From contig CACKYY010000005.1 in assembly GCA_902604525.1 (NCBI GenBank), positions 1 to 64,000 of the forward strand: a stretch of 64,000 nucleotides of DNA, read 5' to 3'. This DNA comes from an uncultured Pelagibacteraceae bacterium (GTDB taxonomy: Bacteria > Pseudomonadota > Alphaproteobacteria > Pelagibacterales > Pelagibacteraceae). Positions 54,097 through 63,267 of this stretch are shown here, one piece after another; position 1 is the first letter of the stretch, and every line of letters starts with the position of its first letter. The notes beneath the pieces are model-generated. The model had not been told where the DNA came from and did not search any database. It saw only the letters and a list, made by a program, of their open reading frames with translations. The position numbers were made by a program, and so were the translations under genes.

Positions 54097-55284
54097 TTAA
54101 GAACGTAGTTTTTTCTTATGAAAATTAATAAATCTTTCAACATTTGTTTTATTAAAGGTTTTATTTTCTTCAAAAGAAACTTTTTTCATAGAGTAGGCTG
54201 CACTTTTAGTTTGTCTGGAAATTATTGTAACATTCCCTTTGTAAAGTTTAAGTTTAACTGAACCATTAACTTTATTTTTACTTAGATCCACAATCTTTTG
54301 GAGTTTAAATCTTTCTTTTGAATACCAGTAGCCATTGTAAATAAGCTCTGCATATCTTGGCATAATTTGATCTTTTTTATGCATTGTATCTTTATCTAGA
54401 GTTACAGACTCCATTGCACGATGGGCATGCATTAACAAAGTACCCCCAGGTGTTTCGTATACACCTCTAGACTTTATTCCAATAAATCTATTTTCAACTA
54501 AATCAACTCTGCCAATTCCATTTTTACCTGCAAGTTGATTTAATTTTTCTAATAATTTTGCTGGAGAATTTTTTTTCCCATTCACACCAAATGGATCCCC
54601 GTTTTTAAAATTGATAGTAACAAAAGATGCTTTATTTGGTGCCTTTTCTGGCGAAACTGATCTTTGAAAAATAAATTCTGGCGCAAAATTTTTTGGATTT
54701 TCTAAAAGCTTACCTTCAGTAGAAGTGTGAAATAAATTATCGTCTACTGAAAAAGGAGACGCACCTTTTTTATCCTTTGGAATAGCTATGTTGTGTTTTT
54801 TTGCATAATTAATTAGATCAGTTCTTGATTTTAATTTCCAAATTCTCCAAGGAGCGATGATTTTTATTTTCGGGCCAAAGTAATGATAGCCTAATTCAAA
54901 TCTTACTTGATCGTTTCCTTTACCAGTCGCGCCGTGGGAAACTGCAAAAGCTTTAAATTTTTTAGCAACTCTAATCTGATCTTTAGCTATGAGTGGTCTT
55001 GCTATGGATGTACCCAACAAGTAAACACCCTCATAAATAGCATGACCTCTGATCATTGGATAAACATAATCTTTAACAAAGATATCTTTTAAATCTTTAA
55101 TAATTATTTTAGTAACACCAAATTTTTTTGCATTAGAGATAATTTTTTTTCTATCAATCTCTTGTCCTACATCTGCGGTGTAACAAATTACTTCTGCGTC
55201 ATAATTTTCTTGAAGCCATTTTAAAATTATAGAGGTATCAAGCCCTCCAGAGTACGCTAGAACAATTTTTTTTTTTGATTTCAT
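54097..55284 (-). CDS. argG: Argininosuccinate synthase
   Basis: 395 residues, full length. The ATP pyrophosphatase P-loop-like motif LAYSGGLDTSIILKWL (9-24), SHGATGKGNDQVRFELGY near 113-130, and the C-terminal segment PRYAELIYNGYWYS are diagnostic. It joins citrulline and aspartate in arginine synthesis. It follows the IalB-like gene with a four-base gap. Confidence 0.97.
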   Translation of the reverse strand: MKSKKKIVLAYSGGLDTSIILKWLQENYDAEVICYTADVGQEIDRKKIISNAKKFGVTKIIIKDLKDIFVKDYVYPMIRGHAIYEGVYLLGTSIARPLIAKDQIRVAKKFKAFAVSHGATGKGNDQVRFELGYHYFGPKIKIIAPWRIWKLKSRTDLINYAKKHNIAIPKDKKGASPFSVDDNLFHTSTEGKLLENPKNFAPEFIFQRSVSPEKAPNKASFVTINFKNGDPFGVNGKKNSPAKLLEKLNQLAGKNGIGRVDLVENRFIGIKSRGVYETPGGTLLMHAHRAMESVTLDKDTMHKKDQIMPRYAELIYNGYWYSKERFKLQKIVDLSKNKVNGSVKLKLYKGNVTIISRQTKSAAYSMKKVSFEENKTFNKTNVERFINFHKKKLRS

Positions 55285-55288
55285 TAAA

Positions 55289-55801
55289 TTAACTACAAGC
55301 TTTTCGAGATGCGTTATAAGCTTTAGTAAATCCTAGCAACGAATAGTGATCAATTGTTTGAGAACCTTTTTGATTGTATCCCGTAATCATTATTCGAGAA
55401 CCTTTTCTCATTTGCTTAATCATTTTCAATTCAACTTTATTATCAGCAATCCAAGCAAAACCTTGTTCTTTAATGTCAAATTTAAACTTATTTTTTCCTG
55501 AGGCAGCAGTAACAGAGTTGCTTTTGTTAAATTCATACCCTGGGGTAACACTCACTTCATTGGTAATGCTTTCGTTTGGTCTAAAGGCTACAAATAATTT
55601 TGCATCTCTCTTGTTTGTTTTTGGAGCTTGCAAGATAGGTGATGATTGTGCGAAACAAACTTTTCCGCTTGCTTCAGAAACTACCATTGCTTCCCAATCT
55701 TTGTATTTGCCAATTTTTTTTACTTCTTGAGCTTGAAGCTGATTGAAGCTAGTTAAAAATAAAATAATAAAAAACGCTGTAATTTTTTTAGTTATGGACA
55801 T
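55289..55801 (-). CDS. Invasion-associated locus B (IalB) family protein
   Basis: 170 residues with a signal peptide (AFFIILFLTSFNQLQA, residues 9-24). IGKYKDWEAMVVSEASGKVCFAQSSP, VSVTPGYEFN, and GSRIMITGYNQKGSQTIDHYSLLGFTKAYNASRKAC follow the periplasmic IalB family. The family name comes from Bartonella; pathogenicity is not implied. It overlaps the aldo-keto reductase gene by ten bases and precedes argG. Confidence 0.88.
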   Translation of the reverse strand: MSITKKITAFFIILFLTSFNQLQAQEVKKIGKYKDWEAMVVSEASGKVCFAQSSPILQAPKTNKRDAKLFVAFRPNESITNEVSVTPGYEFNKSNSVTAASGKNKFKFDIKEQGFAWIADNKVELKMIKQMRKGSRIMITGYNQKGSQTIDHYSLLGFTKAYNASRKACS

Positions 55802-56826
55802 GGATTTGGGTAAATTTTTTGAACATGGTTTATTTCTTTAATGACATTATCTGACAGATTAACATTTACACTTTCTATATTTGTTTTCAACTGCTCCATT
55901 GTTGTTGCACCGATAATTACACTAGTCATAAAGTCTTGTATTTCACAAAATTTTATAGACATTTGACTCATATCAAGATTATGTTTTTTGCTTATATTGT
56001 AATAAAGCTCTACCGCTTCCTCAGTATTTGGCTTTCTATATCTTGTCCAAAAATCAAAATCTCTTTCCATTCTTGATCCTTTTGGAAATTTTTTATTTCT
56101 ATATTTTCCACTCAAATAACCACTTGCAAGAGGAGAATATGATAAGCATCCGATTTCTTCTCTTATTGATACTTCTGCTAATCCAACCTCGTAAGATCTA
56201 TTTAATAAACTATATGGGTTCTGGATCGACATCATTCGGGGCAAATTTTTGTCCTTTGAGAGTTTAAGAAAGCTCATTGTTCCCCAAGGTGTTTCATTCG
56301 ATAAACCAATGTATCTAATTTTACCCTGATCTATGTATTTGTTTAATTCTTCCAATACATCTTCAAATTGGCTCCAATCATTTTCTTGATGAACATAACC
56401 TAATCTTCCAAAGTTATTTACTTTTCTTTCTGGCCAATGAAGCTGATATAAATCAACATAATCAGTTTTTAATCTTTTAAGACTATTATTTAAAGCGCTC
56501 TCTAAGTTAGGACCTACAAAACTATTTTCTCCATTTCTTAAATAATCCCTAGCAGGTCCTGCAACTTTAGTTGCAAGAATTACCTTGTCTCTTTTTTTAG
56601 TTTTCTCAAACCATTTTCCAATTATTTCTTCTGTATCGCCATAAGTTTCTTTTTTGGGAGGTACGGCATATAATTCTGCTGTATCCCAAAAATTGACTCC
56701 CTGATCCAAAGCAAAGTCCATTTGCTCAAATGCTTCATTTTGCGTATTTTGTTCTCCCCAAGTCATAGTTCCGAGACAAATTGTGCTTACTTTTAAGTCC
56801 GTGTTTCCTAGATTTTTGTAATTCAT
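55792..56826 (-). CDS. Aldo-keto reductase (Tas-like)
   Basis: 344 residues, close to E. coli Tas. LGNTDLKVSTICLGTMTWGEQNTQNEAFEQMDFALDQGVNFWDTAELYAVPP has the catalytic Asp and Tyr, ATKVAGPARDYLRNG the Lys region, and LYQLHWPER the His. SLLNRSYEVGLAEVS and EIGCLSYSPLASGYLSGKY follow. It is NADP-dependent, with unknown carbonyl substrate. It is divergent from the BI-1 gene across 78 bases and overlaps the IalB-like gene by ten bases. Confidence 0.93.
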   Translation of the reverse strand: MNYKNLGNTDLKVSTICLGTMTWGEQNTQNEAFEQMDFALDQGVNFWDTAELYAVPPKKETYGDTEEIIGKWFEKTKKRDKVILATKVAGPARDYLRNGENSFVGPNLESALNNSLKRLKTDYVDLYQLHWPERKVNNFGRLGYVHQENDWSQFEDVLEELNKYIDQGKIRYIGLSNETPWGTMSFLKLSKDKNLPRMMSIQNPYSLLNRSYEVGLAEVSIREEIGCLSYSPLASGYLSGKYRNKKFPKGSRMERDFDFWTRYRKPNTEEAVELYYNISKKHNLDMSQMSIKFCEIQDFMTSVIIGATTMEQLKTNIESVNVNLSDNVIKEINHVQKIYPNPCP

Positions 56827-56904
56827 TTGAAAATTATGTTAACGTTTTATAAACCTTTTAAGGTATCTTGAATAATTAGTAAAAGGCTATTATATAACAT
56901 CCAT

Positions 56905-57666
56905 ATGGAATTTGATAAAAACGGAATACTAAATAGAACAAAAGCAGCTCAGCAATCCACTGTTGTAATGGATGAAGGTTTAAGAGCCTACATGCTAAAA
57001 GTTTACAACTACATGGCAACAGGAATTTTATTAACTGGAATAGTTGCACTATTAACATTTAAAATGTCAGTCGTTACTAATGATGCTGGATCTATTGTGG
57101 GTCTAACTCAAATGGGTAATGCAATTTATATGTCAGGTCTAAAATGGCTTGTAATGCTTGCGCCTTTAGGAATTGTTTTTTATATGAGTTTTGGAATTAA
57201 TAAAATGAGTGCATCAAAAGCTCAAACAACTTTCTGGGTTTTTGCTGGTTTGATGGGTTTGTCTTTATCCTCAATTTTATTAGTTTACACAGGAATGAGT
57301 GTAACAAGGGTATTCTTTATTTGTTCAGCAACTTTTGGTGCAATGAGTATTTATGGTTACACCACAAAAAGAGATCTGACTAAATTAGGTTCTTTCTTAA
57401 TGATGGGATTAATTGGAATAATTATAGCTTCAATAGTTAACATATTTATGAAATCATCGATGATGTATTTTGTGATTTCAATATTAGGGGTATTAATTTT
57501 TGTTGGCCTTACTGCTTACGATACGCAAAAAATTAAAAATATGTACGCAGTTAGTGATACAGGCGAAATCATGGGTAAAAAAGCTGTTATGGGTGCTCTT
57601 ACTCTTTATCTGGACTTTATAAATCTATTTATAATGTTATTAAGACTTTTTGGCCAAAGACGTTAA
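56905..57666 (+). CDS. Bax inhibitor-1 (BI-1/YccA/TMBIM) family membrane protein
   Basis: 253 residues with seven hydrophobic segments. LRAYMLKVYNYMATGILLTGIVAL, STIF-type repeats and the C-terminal FVGLTAYDTQKIK and GALTLYLDFINLFIMLLRLFGQRR are BI-1 signatures; the conserved Asp in AYDTQ is thought to govern ion conduction. It is probably an inner-membrane ion channel or regulator. It converges on the DUF2794 gene. Confidence 0.93.
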   Translation: MEFDKNGILNRTKAAQQSTVVMDEGLRAYMLKVYNYMATGILLTGIVALLTFKMSVVTNDAGSIVGLTQMGNAIYMSGLKWLVMLAPLGIVFYMSFGINKMSASKAQTTFWVFAGLMGLSLSSILLVYTGMSVTRVFFICSATFGAMSIYGYTTKRDLTKLGSFLMMGLIGIIIASIVNIFMKSSMMYFVISILGVLIFVGLTAYDTQKIKNMYAVSDTGEIMGKKAVMGALTLYLDFINLFIMLLRLFGQRR

Positions 57667-57671
57667 TTTTA

Positions 57672-58013
57672 TTATAGCTTTTTCCAATTTGTATTTTTTA
57701 ATAACAATCTAAGCTCAAAAGAGTTTTTTAAAATCTTACCATTTGTATCTGTAATCAAATATTTAAGATTTTTATCTTTTGGCTTAAAATTTTTACAAAT
57801 TTTATAAATTGCATTTTCAGTTGCGTTTCTAAAAACACTAAAGCTCACCTGTTTGCTAGAAATATTTAACCCATAATCTTTCCAAGATCCTTCAGAAACC
57901 ATTTTTGCATACAGATCCAATATAATTTTAAGTTCATCTTTTTCAAAGAACTGCTTTTGCTCTATTTTATTTTGAGGGTTATTGATTATTAATTTTAGAT
58001 TATTGCGCATCAA
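57672..58013 (-). CDS. DUF2794 protein
   Basis: 113 residues. FFEKDELKIILDLYAKMVSEGSWKDYGLN, then VSFSVFRNATENAIYKICKNFKP and GKILKNSFELRLLL, follow the alphaproteobacterial DUF2794 family pattern (L--IL-lY--MV--GeWrDYa, FsVFR-a-e-PlY-I-K). The function is unknown. It overlaps yciB by 14 bases; the start codon choice is not certain. Confidence 0.87.
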   Translation of the reverse strand: MMRNNLKLIINNPQNKIEQKQFFEKDELKIILDLYAKMVSEGSWKDYGLNISSKQVSFSVFRNATENAIYKICKNFKPKDKNLKYLITDTNGKILKNSFELRLLLKNTNWKKL

Positions 58014-58554
58014 TTTTATGTTTATTAATTAGTGGTATTTGAAACGCAGTAAAAATTATTGTTATTGGCAGCATTCCCCATACTTTAAAGTTAACCCAGA
58101 ATTCCTCAGTTTGTGTTCTCCAAACAAACTCATTAAGTACAGCGAGCCCAAGAAAAAAAAACATCCATCTTTTGTTTAGTATCTCCCATCCAATATCAGA
58201 TAAGGGTATGGATTTACCCATAATTTTTTTTAAAATAGGTTCTCTTGTAAAATATTTTCCAAAAAATAAAGCTAAGGCAAATAAAATATTTATTATAGTT
58301 GGTTTTACATAAATAAATATTGGATCATTAAAATAAATAGTTAGTCCTCCAAAGAATGTGATTAATATTCCACTAACCAATGGCATTGGAGGTATTTTTT
58401 TTTCAAAGAACCACATAACTGCCAAAGCAATTAAAGTTGCAACTATGAGTGGAGGTATTGCAACTGATAGATTTTTATCATTATTATAATAAAAGAAAAA
58501 AAATATTGCTAACGGCCCGAAATCGGTAATAAATTTCAAAAAAGATTTATTCAC
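58000..58554 (-). CDS. yciB: Inner membrane septation protein YciB (IspZ)
   Basis: 184 residues with about five membrane helices. FITDFGPLAIFFFFYY, LSVAIPPLIVATLIAL, and GKYFTREPILKKIMG followed by WEILNKRWMFFFLGLAVLNEFVW are characteristic. The family is linked to septum formation and envelope integrity. It is co-transcribed with DUF2794. Confidence 0.94.
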   Translation of the reverse strand: MNKSFLKFITDFGPLAIFFFFYYNNDKNLSVAIPPLIVATLIALAVMWFFEKKIPPMPLVSGILITFFGGLTIYFNDPIFIYVKPTIINILFALALFFGKYFTREPILKKIMGKSIPLSDIGWEILNKRWMFFFLGLAVLNEFVWRTQTEEFWVNFKVWGMLPITIIFTAFQIPLINKHKIDAQ

Positions 58555-58640
58555 TAAAAGATATTAACATATTTGCCACATCACAAAACATTAATCTTTT
58601 TTGCATTGATTTTTATATTTAAATACCCATACTAATAACA

Positions 58641-58961
58641 ATGGCAACTCAAAAAGCTAAATTCTCAATCGGTGACATTGTTAAACACAAACACTTTGAA
58701 TTCAGAGGTGTCATCTATGATGTTGATTTTGAATTTAATAATTCTGAGGAATGGTATCAATCGATCCCAAAAAATGTCAGACCAAGAAAAGATCAACCAT
58801 TTTATCATTTGCTTGCTGAAAACGATGAAATTACTTATGAGGCATATGTTTCAGAGCAAAACTTGCTTATGGACGATTCTGATGAGCCAATAAAACATCC
58901 TTTAATTGAAGAAATTTTTTCAGGAAAAAAGGGCTCAAGCTACTTCAAACTTTCAAATTAA
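58641..58961 (+). CDS. hspQ: HspQ heat-shock protein (YccV/hemimethylated-DNA-binding family)
   Basis: 106 residues. KFSIGDIVKHKHFEFRGVIYDVDFEFNNSEEWYQSIP and FYHLLAENDEITYEAYVSEQNLLMDDSDEPIKHP are textbook HspQ segments. E. coli HspQ is a Lon regulator and binds hemimethylated DNA. It is divergent from yciB across 86 bases and upstream of the hairpin-containing gap before ccmC. Confidence 0.95.
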   Translation: MATQKAKFSIGDIVKHKHFEFRGVIYDVDFEFNNSEEWYQSIPKNVRPRKDQPFYHLLAENDEITYEAYVSEQNLLMDDSDEPIKHPLIEEIFSGKKGSSYFKLSN

Positions 58962-59030
58962 GCATATCAATATTCCAACACATTTAGCTCAAATCTAGGC
59001 CATAAATACTCTTTAAATCCATGTCATATT

Positions 59031-59093
59031 CTGATCAAGGATGTTAAACGTTATATTTGGTCTTATTGTCTCCCCCTCTGCATTCTTGATCAG
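59031..59093 (+). other. Long hairpin / candidate structured RNA between hspQ and ccmC
   Basis: CTGATCAAGGATG (59031-59043) pairs with CATTCTTGATCAG (59081-59093): 13 pairs with one G-U wobble, around a 37-base loop containing GTCTCCCCCTCTG, the longest C-run in the region. A T5 tract follows five bases later. Possibilities are an hspQ terminator, a leader element for ccm, or a small RNA with an anti-Shine-Dalgarno-like loop. The rest of the 181-base gap shows no ORF or other motif. Confidence 0.5.
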
Positions 59094-59142
59094 ATAACTT
59101 TTTCATAATAGAAATCTCAAAATTAATAATTAAATACCAGGT

Positions 59143-59850
59143 ATGTTTAAAATCTTTGAACCAAATAAAATTTTTCAAATAACCTCTAAAGCCCCAAAGT
59201 ATATTTTATTTTTATTTGTTGTTGTTTTGACAGTTGGTTTGACAGAGGCATTAATTTTGTCACCAGAGGATTACAAACAAAGCGACGCAGTTAGAATTAT
59301 GTATGTTCATGTTCCATCAGCATGGATCTCACTTGGAATTTTTTCGTCGATTACGTTTTTATCGATAAGTGGTTTTATTTTTAAAAATAAAAATTTTTTT
59401 TTAATAGCAAAAAGTTTAGCACCATCTGGATTTGTTTTTAATGTAATTGCTTTAGTTACAGGTTCTATTTGGGGCAAACCTACATGGGGAACTTGGTGGG
59501 CATGGGATGCTCGGATTACATCAATGTTAATTTTAGCATTATTTTTTGCTATGTATTTAATAGCTTGGAGAATTTACGAGAAAGAAGAAAAAGTTTTTAA
59601 GATTACTACTTTTATAACTATTGTTGGTATTATAAATGTTCCAATTACTAAATACTCGGTTGATTGGTGGAATACACTTCACCAGCCAGCATCAATTAAT
59701 ATTTTAACAAAAAGCTCAATACATTCCTCAATGCTTTTCCCGTTATTATTAATGACTGCGGCATTTGCTCTATTTTCGTTGTTAATTTTCTTAATGAAAT
59801 ATAATACAGAACTGATAAAAATTAAAAATAAAGGCTTAGATAGATTATGA
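59143..59850 (+). CDS. ccmC: Cytochrome c maturation haem exporter protein CcmC
   Basis: 235 residues with six membrane helices. The tryptophan-rich haem-handling WWD motif WGKPTWGTWWAWDARITSMLIL lies near 106-128, preceded by YVHVPSAWISLG with a conserved His. CcmC presents haem to CcmE in the periplasm. Here ccmC leads the operon; ccmA and ccmB are not in this window. It overlaps ccmD by four bases. Confidence 0.96.
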   Translation: MFKIFEPNKIFQITSKAPKYILFLFVVVLTVGLTEALILSPEDYKQSDAVRIMYVHVPSAWISLGIFSSITFLSISGFIFKNKNFFLIAKSLAPSGFVFNVIALVTGSIWGKPTWGTWWAWDARITSMLILALFFAMYLIAWRIYEKEEKVFKITTFITIVGIINVPITKYSVDWWNTLHQPASINILTKSSIHSSMLFPLLLMTAAFALFSLLIFLMKYNTELIKIKNKGLDRL

Positions 59851-60074
59851 TTAATGAATTACTTTTTATGAATGGATATGCAGTGTACGTAATGTCTGCT
59901 TTTGGCTTTACTCTTTTAAGTTTTTTAGGCTTGTATATGATTACGAAGCTACAATTCGTTAAAGAGCAAAGTAAATTTGTTGCTAAGTTTGGGTCTTTAA
60001 ATCCTGACAAAGCTAATTCTGCAAAAACACAAAGAATCAATAAAGAAATTTTAGCTAACGCCACAAATAACTAA
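59847..60074 (+). CDS. ccmD: Haem exporter protein CcmD
   Basis: 75 residues, one membrane segment (about 12-35: YAVYVMSAFGFTLLSFLGLYMI) and a charged C-terminal tail, the CcmD pattern, at the expected place between ccmC and ccmE. CcmD releases holo-CcmE from CcmAB-CcmC. The protein is short and poorly conserved, so assignment rests on position and topology. Confidence 0.85.
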   Translation: MINELLFMNGYAVYVMSAFGFTLLSFLGLYMITKLQFVKEQSKFVAKFGSLNPDKANSAKTQRINKEILANATNN

Positions 60075-60084
60075 CTTTTGAACC

Positions 60085-60504
60085 ATGTATGGTCGTAAAG
60101 TTAAATTAAGATTTTTGTTTGTAACATTAATTTTAGTTACATTAATTTTAACAGTTTTTTTAATTCTAAAATCTTTAGAGGAAAATGTAGTTTTTTTTCA
60201 ATCACCAACTGAAATTAAAACATTATCAGAATTAGATACAAATAAAATTAGAGTTGGAGGAATGGTTAAAAAAAATTCAATTAATGTAAATTCTGATGAA
60301 GTTAACTTCATTATCACAGATTTTAAAAATGAAATAAATGTAAGTTATTCTGGTGCTGTCCCTAATCTCTTTGCTGAGGAAAAAGGGGTAGTTGCAGAAG
60401 GATTTTTAAAAGATAGAAATTTTTTTTCTGCCACTAAAATATTAGCTAAGCATGATGAAAATTACATGCCACCAGAAGTAAAAGAAGCTTTGGAGGAGAA
60501 ATAA
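60085..60504 (+). CDS. ccmE: Cytochrome c-type biogenesis haem chaperone CcmE
   Basis: 139 residues. One N-terminal membrane anchor (about 7-29) is followed by the beta-barrel OB-fold domain ([31 protein letters not shown]) and the haem-binding motif [13 protein letters not shown] near the C terminus, with the covalently haem-bound His. It transfers haem to CcmF. Confidence 0.96.
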   Translation: MYGRKVKLRFLFVTLILVTLILTVFLILKSLEENVVFFQSPTEIKTLSELDTNKIRVGGMVKKNSINVNSDEVNFIITDFKNEINVSYSGAVPNLFAEEKGVVAEGFLKDRNFFSATKILAKHDENYMPPEVKEALEEK

Positions 60505-60505
60505 A

Positions 60506-62380
60506 TTGATTTACAGTGTTGTCGGTCATTACTCACTTATCTTAGGTTTATGTGTTGGCTTAATTTTAATTTTTTTTTCAATTCAAAATTTTAAAAACTC
60601 AAATCAATTAGATACTAAAATTTTATCTTTTTCGTTTTTACAGTTATTTTTTGTTTTAATTAGTTTTTTAGCTTTAATTATTTCTTTTGTTATCTCAGAT
60701 TTTAGTAACGAAACTGTATTTAACAACTCACATACGACTAAACCCCTTTTTTATAAAATTAGTGGAACTTGGGGAAACCACGAGGGGAGTTTGCTGTTAT
60801 GGTTATTAGTTTTAACATTATTTATATTTATATTTTTATTAAGAACTAAAGATCAACCAATTAAGTATAAAATTTTAACACTAGGTTTTCAGCAAGTAAT
60901 TATAATTGGTTTTTTTTTATTTCTCATTCAAACTTCAAATCCTTTTAATTATTTATTTCCAGTTCCAGATGAGGGCTTAGGATTAAATCCAATATTGCAG
61001 GATCCTGCATTAGCAATTCATCCACCAATTTTATATTTGGGTTATGTTGGTTCCTCTATTATTTTTTCATCTGCTTTAGCTGCAACCACCTTAAAAATGG
61101 TTTCAACAAGCTGGGCGGTACATATTAAAAAATGGGTTTTAATCTCCTGGATTTTTTTAACATTAGGTATTTTACTTGGATCAATTTGGGCTTACTATGA
61201 ATTAGGTTGGGGAGGATTTTGGTTTTGGGATCCAGTAGAAAATGTCTCTTTAATGCCTTGGCTAGCTTTGACAACTCTTTTACACTGCATTTTAGTACTT
61301 GAGAGAAAAGAAATCCTAACTTCATGGGTTATTATATTATCTATTGCTACTTTTACTTTGAGCATGTGTGGAACTTTTTTAGTAAGATCTGGAATTCTAA
61401 ATTCTGTTCATACATTTGCTAATGATCCAGAAAGAGGTTTATTTATTTTAATATTCTTATTTGCTTTAATTTTTTTGTCTTTATTCATTTTTTTCTTTTT
61501 TCATCAAACCAATAAAGATAATTCGTCTAATTTTTTTTGGTTAAGTAAAGAAACTTCAATTTTAGTAAATAACTGGTTTATGATGTATTTTCTATCAGTT
61601 GTATTGATTGGTACAGTTTATCCTATATTTTTAGACGTCATATCCTCTCAAAAAATATCTGTGGGGCCACCATTCTATCACAAACTCATTGCTCCATTTT
61701 TAATTCCTTTTTTATTTGCGATGGCAATTGGTCCAAAGTTAAAATGGATAAAATCTGATTTGAAAAACAAGATCTATCTGATTTCTTTATTAACTATCTC
61801 TATTTTAATATCTTTTTTTATTGTCAAAATTTTTAATACAAATATCCTTATTAACACTATTTTAATCTCAAGTGCTCTCTATTTATTTTTTATTACATTG
61901 AGAGATTTTTTTAATAAGAAATATAAAAATTTTGCTCAAAACACTGCTCATTTTGGATTTAGTTTATTGATTTTAAGTATTTTATTTAACAATTTATTTT
62001 CAAGTGAAATTATAACCAATTTAAAAGTAGGCGAAACTTATGATAATTCAAAAACTAAAATAGTTTTTGAAAGTATCAATCAAAAAACAGAAAAAAATTA
62101 TAAATCTATAATTGCTAATTTTAATATTACAAATTCCGAAGGTATAAACAATAACTTGTCACCTGAACTAAGAATATATAATCAGCCTAATATCACAACT
62201 AGTGAGGCAGATATTAAAACTACAATAATGAAGGATAAATTTATTGTAATTAATCTTGTCCAAAATCAGGATTATTTTAATGTAAGATATCAAGTTAAAC
62301 CTTTCATGTTGTGGATATGGTTATCGGTTATCATGATAAGCTTAGGTGGTTTAGTTAGTTTTTTACAAAAAAGAATATGA
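60506..62380 (+). CDS. ccmF: Cytochrome c haem lyase subunit CcmF
   Basis: 624 residues from a TTG start one base after ccmE. About fourteen membrane helices. KISGTWGNHEGSLLLWLLVL, HPPILYLGYVG and the WWD-like GWGGFWFWDPVENVSLMPWLALT (near 232-254) identify CcmF, which ligates haem to apocytochrome with CcmGH. Slightly shorter than typical (about 650). It overlaps ccmG by four bases. Confidence 0.96.
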   Translation: MIYSVVGHYSLILGLCVGLILIFFSIQNFKNSNQLDTKILSFSFLQLFFVLISFLALIISFVISDFSNETVFNNSHTTKPLFYKISGTWGNHEGSLLLWLLVLTLFIFIFLLRTKDQPIKYKILTLGFQQVIIIGFFLFLIQTSNPFNYLFPVPDEGLGLNPILQDPALAIHPPILYLGYVGSSIIFSSALAATTLKMVSTSWAVHIKKWVLISWIFLTLGILLGSIWAYYELGWGGFWFWDPVENVSLMPWLALTTLLHCILVLERKEILTSWVIILSIATFTLSMCGTFLVRSGILNSVHTFANDPERGLFILIFLFALIFLSLFIFFFFHQTNKDNSSNFFWLSKETSILVNNWFMMYFLSVVLIGTVYPIFLDVISSQKISVGPPFYHKLIAPFLIPFLFAMAIGPKLKWIKSDLKNKIYLISLLTISILISFFIVKIFNTNILINTILISSALYLFFITLRDFFNKKYKNFAQNTAHFGFSLLILSILFNNLFSSEIITNLKVGETYDNSKTKIVFESINQKTEKNYKSIIANFNITNSEGINNNLSPELRIYNQPNITTSEADIKTTIMKDKFIVINLVQNQDYFNVRYQVKPFMLWIWLSVIMISLGGLVSFLQKRI

Positions 62381-62895
62381 AAAAAAAATTAATTCCGTAT
62401 TCAATAATATTAACATTTTTAATTATTTTTGCTGTTTTTTACAAAAGTTTAAAAGATACAAATATTTATACACCAGAGACGAAGATCAATAATGATATCC
62501 CAATTTTCTCGGCTGATCTTCTGCTTTTAAATGAGAATTCAAACTCAACTGAAATTTTTGAATTAGATAAATTCTATTTATTAAACATTTGGGCTTCTTG
62601 GTGTGTTCCATGTAGAGATGAACACCCAATATTAATGAGATTAAGTAAAAATAATAAATTAAATATTATTGGCATCAATTATAAAGATAACAAAAAAAAT
62701 GCTAAAAGCTTTTTGGATGAATTAGGAAATCCTTATGAAAAAATCATTGTAGATAAAAATGGGACAAATTCAATCGAGTGGGGAGCTTTTGGTGTACCTG
62801 AAACTTTTATAATTTATAATAACAAAATAATTAAAAAATATATTGGGCCTCTTAATAATGAGTTGCTGTTAGAAATACAAAAAATAATAAAATGA
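62377..62895 (+). CDS. ccmG: Thiol:disulfide interchange protein CcmG (DsbE)
   Basis: 172 residues. An N-terminal membrane anchor (about 7-22) precedes a thioredoxin fold with active site WASWCVPCRDEHP (near 73-85) and the cis-Pro GVPETFII. It reduces apocytochrome c cysteines before haem attachment. It overlaps ccmF and ccmH by four bases each. Confidence 0.95.
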   Translation: MKKKLIPYSIILTFLIIFAVFYKSLKDTNIYTPETKINNDIPIFSADLLLLNENSNSTEIFELDKFYLLNIWASWCVPCRDEHPILMRLSKNNKLNIIGINYKDNKKNAKSFLDELGNPYEKIIVDKNGTNSIEWGAFGVPETFIIYNNKIIKKYIGPLNNELLLEIQKIIK

Positions 62896-63254
62896 AAATA
62901 TTTAAAAATTTTGTAATTATTTTTCTCTTAATGACTATTAATAATATTAATGCGAATGAAAAGAGTGAAAGAAATGAAATCACAAAAAATCTCAGATGCT
63001 TGATATGTCAAGGACAGTCAGTTTATGACTCAGACTCTGATTTTGCAAACAGCATGAAAATTTTAGTAGATAAAAAATTAGACGAAGGCTTATCAGAAAA
63101 AGAAATATATATTTATTTTAAAGAAAAATATGGTGATTGGATTTTGTATGATCCTGGTCTCAACAAAAATACGTATTTACTATGGTTATTACCAATATTG
63201 ATATTTCTATTTGGAGGTGCAATAATTGCTAAAAGTTTTATACTAAAGAAATAA
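62892..63254 (+). CDS. ccmH: Cytochrome c-type biogenesis protein CcmH (short form, CcmL)
   Basis: 120 residues. A signal-like N terminus precedes NLRCLICQGQSVYDSDSDFA with the redox CxxC, then FKEKYGDWILYDPG and a C-terminal membrane helix. It is the thiol-reducing subunit of the lyase. The TPR subunit CcmI does not follow; the next gene is a PagL-like protein. Confidence 0.95.
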   Translation: MKIFKNFVIIFLLMTINNINANEKSERNEITKNLRCLICQGQSVYDSDSDFANSMKILVDKKLDEGLSEKEIYIYFKEKYGDWILYDPGLNKNTYLLWLLPILIFLFGGAIIAKSFILKK

Positions 63255-63267
63255 CTATTAATTATCT

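Noticed and set aside
55374-55730. Plus-strand ORF of 118 residues inside the IalB-like gene
   Set aside because: Antisense shadow; the minus strand has a signal peptide and family motifs.
58962-59142. 6S RNA or SRP RNA in the hspQ-ccmC gap
   Set aside because: None of the conserved core sequences of those RNAs is visible, and 6S RNA is normally elsewhere in alphaproteobacteria; only an unassigned hairpin is reported.
59822-60064. Minus-strand ORF of 80 residues over ccmD
   Set aside because: Shadow of ccmD, whose position and topology are expected for the operon.
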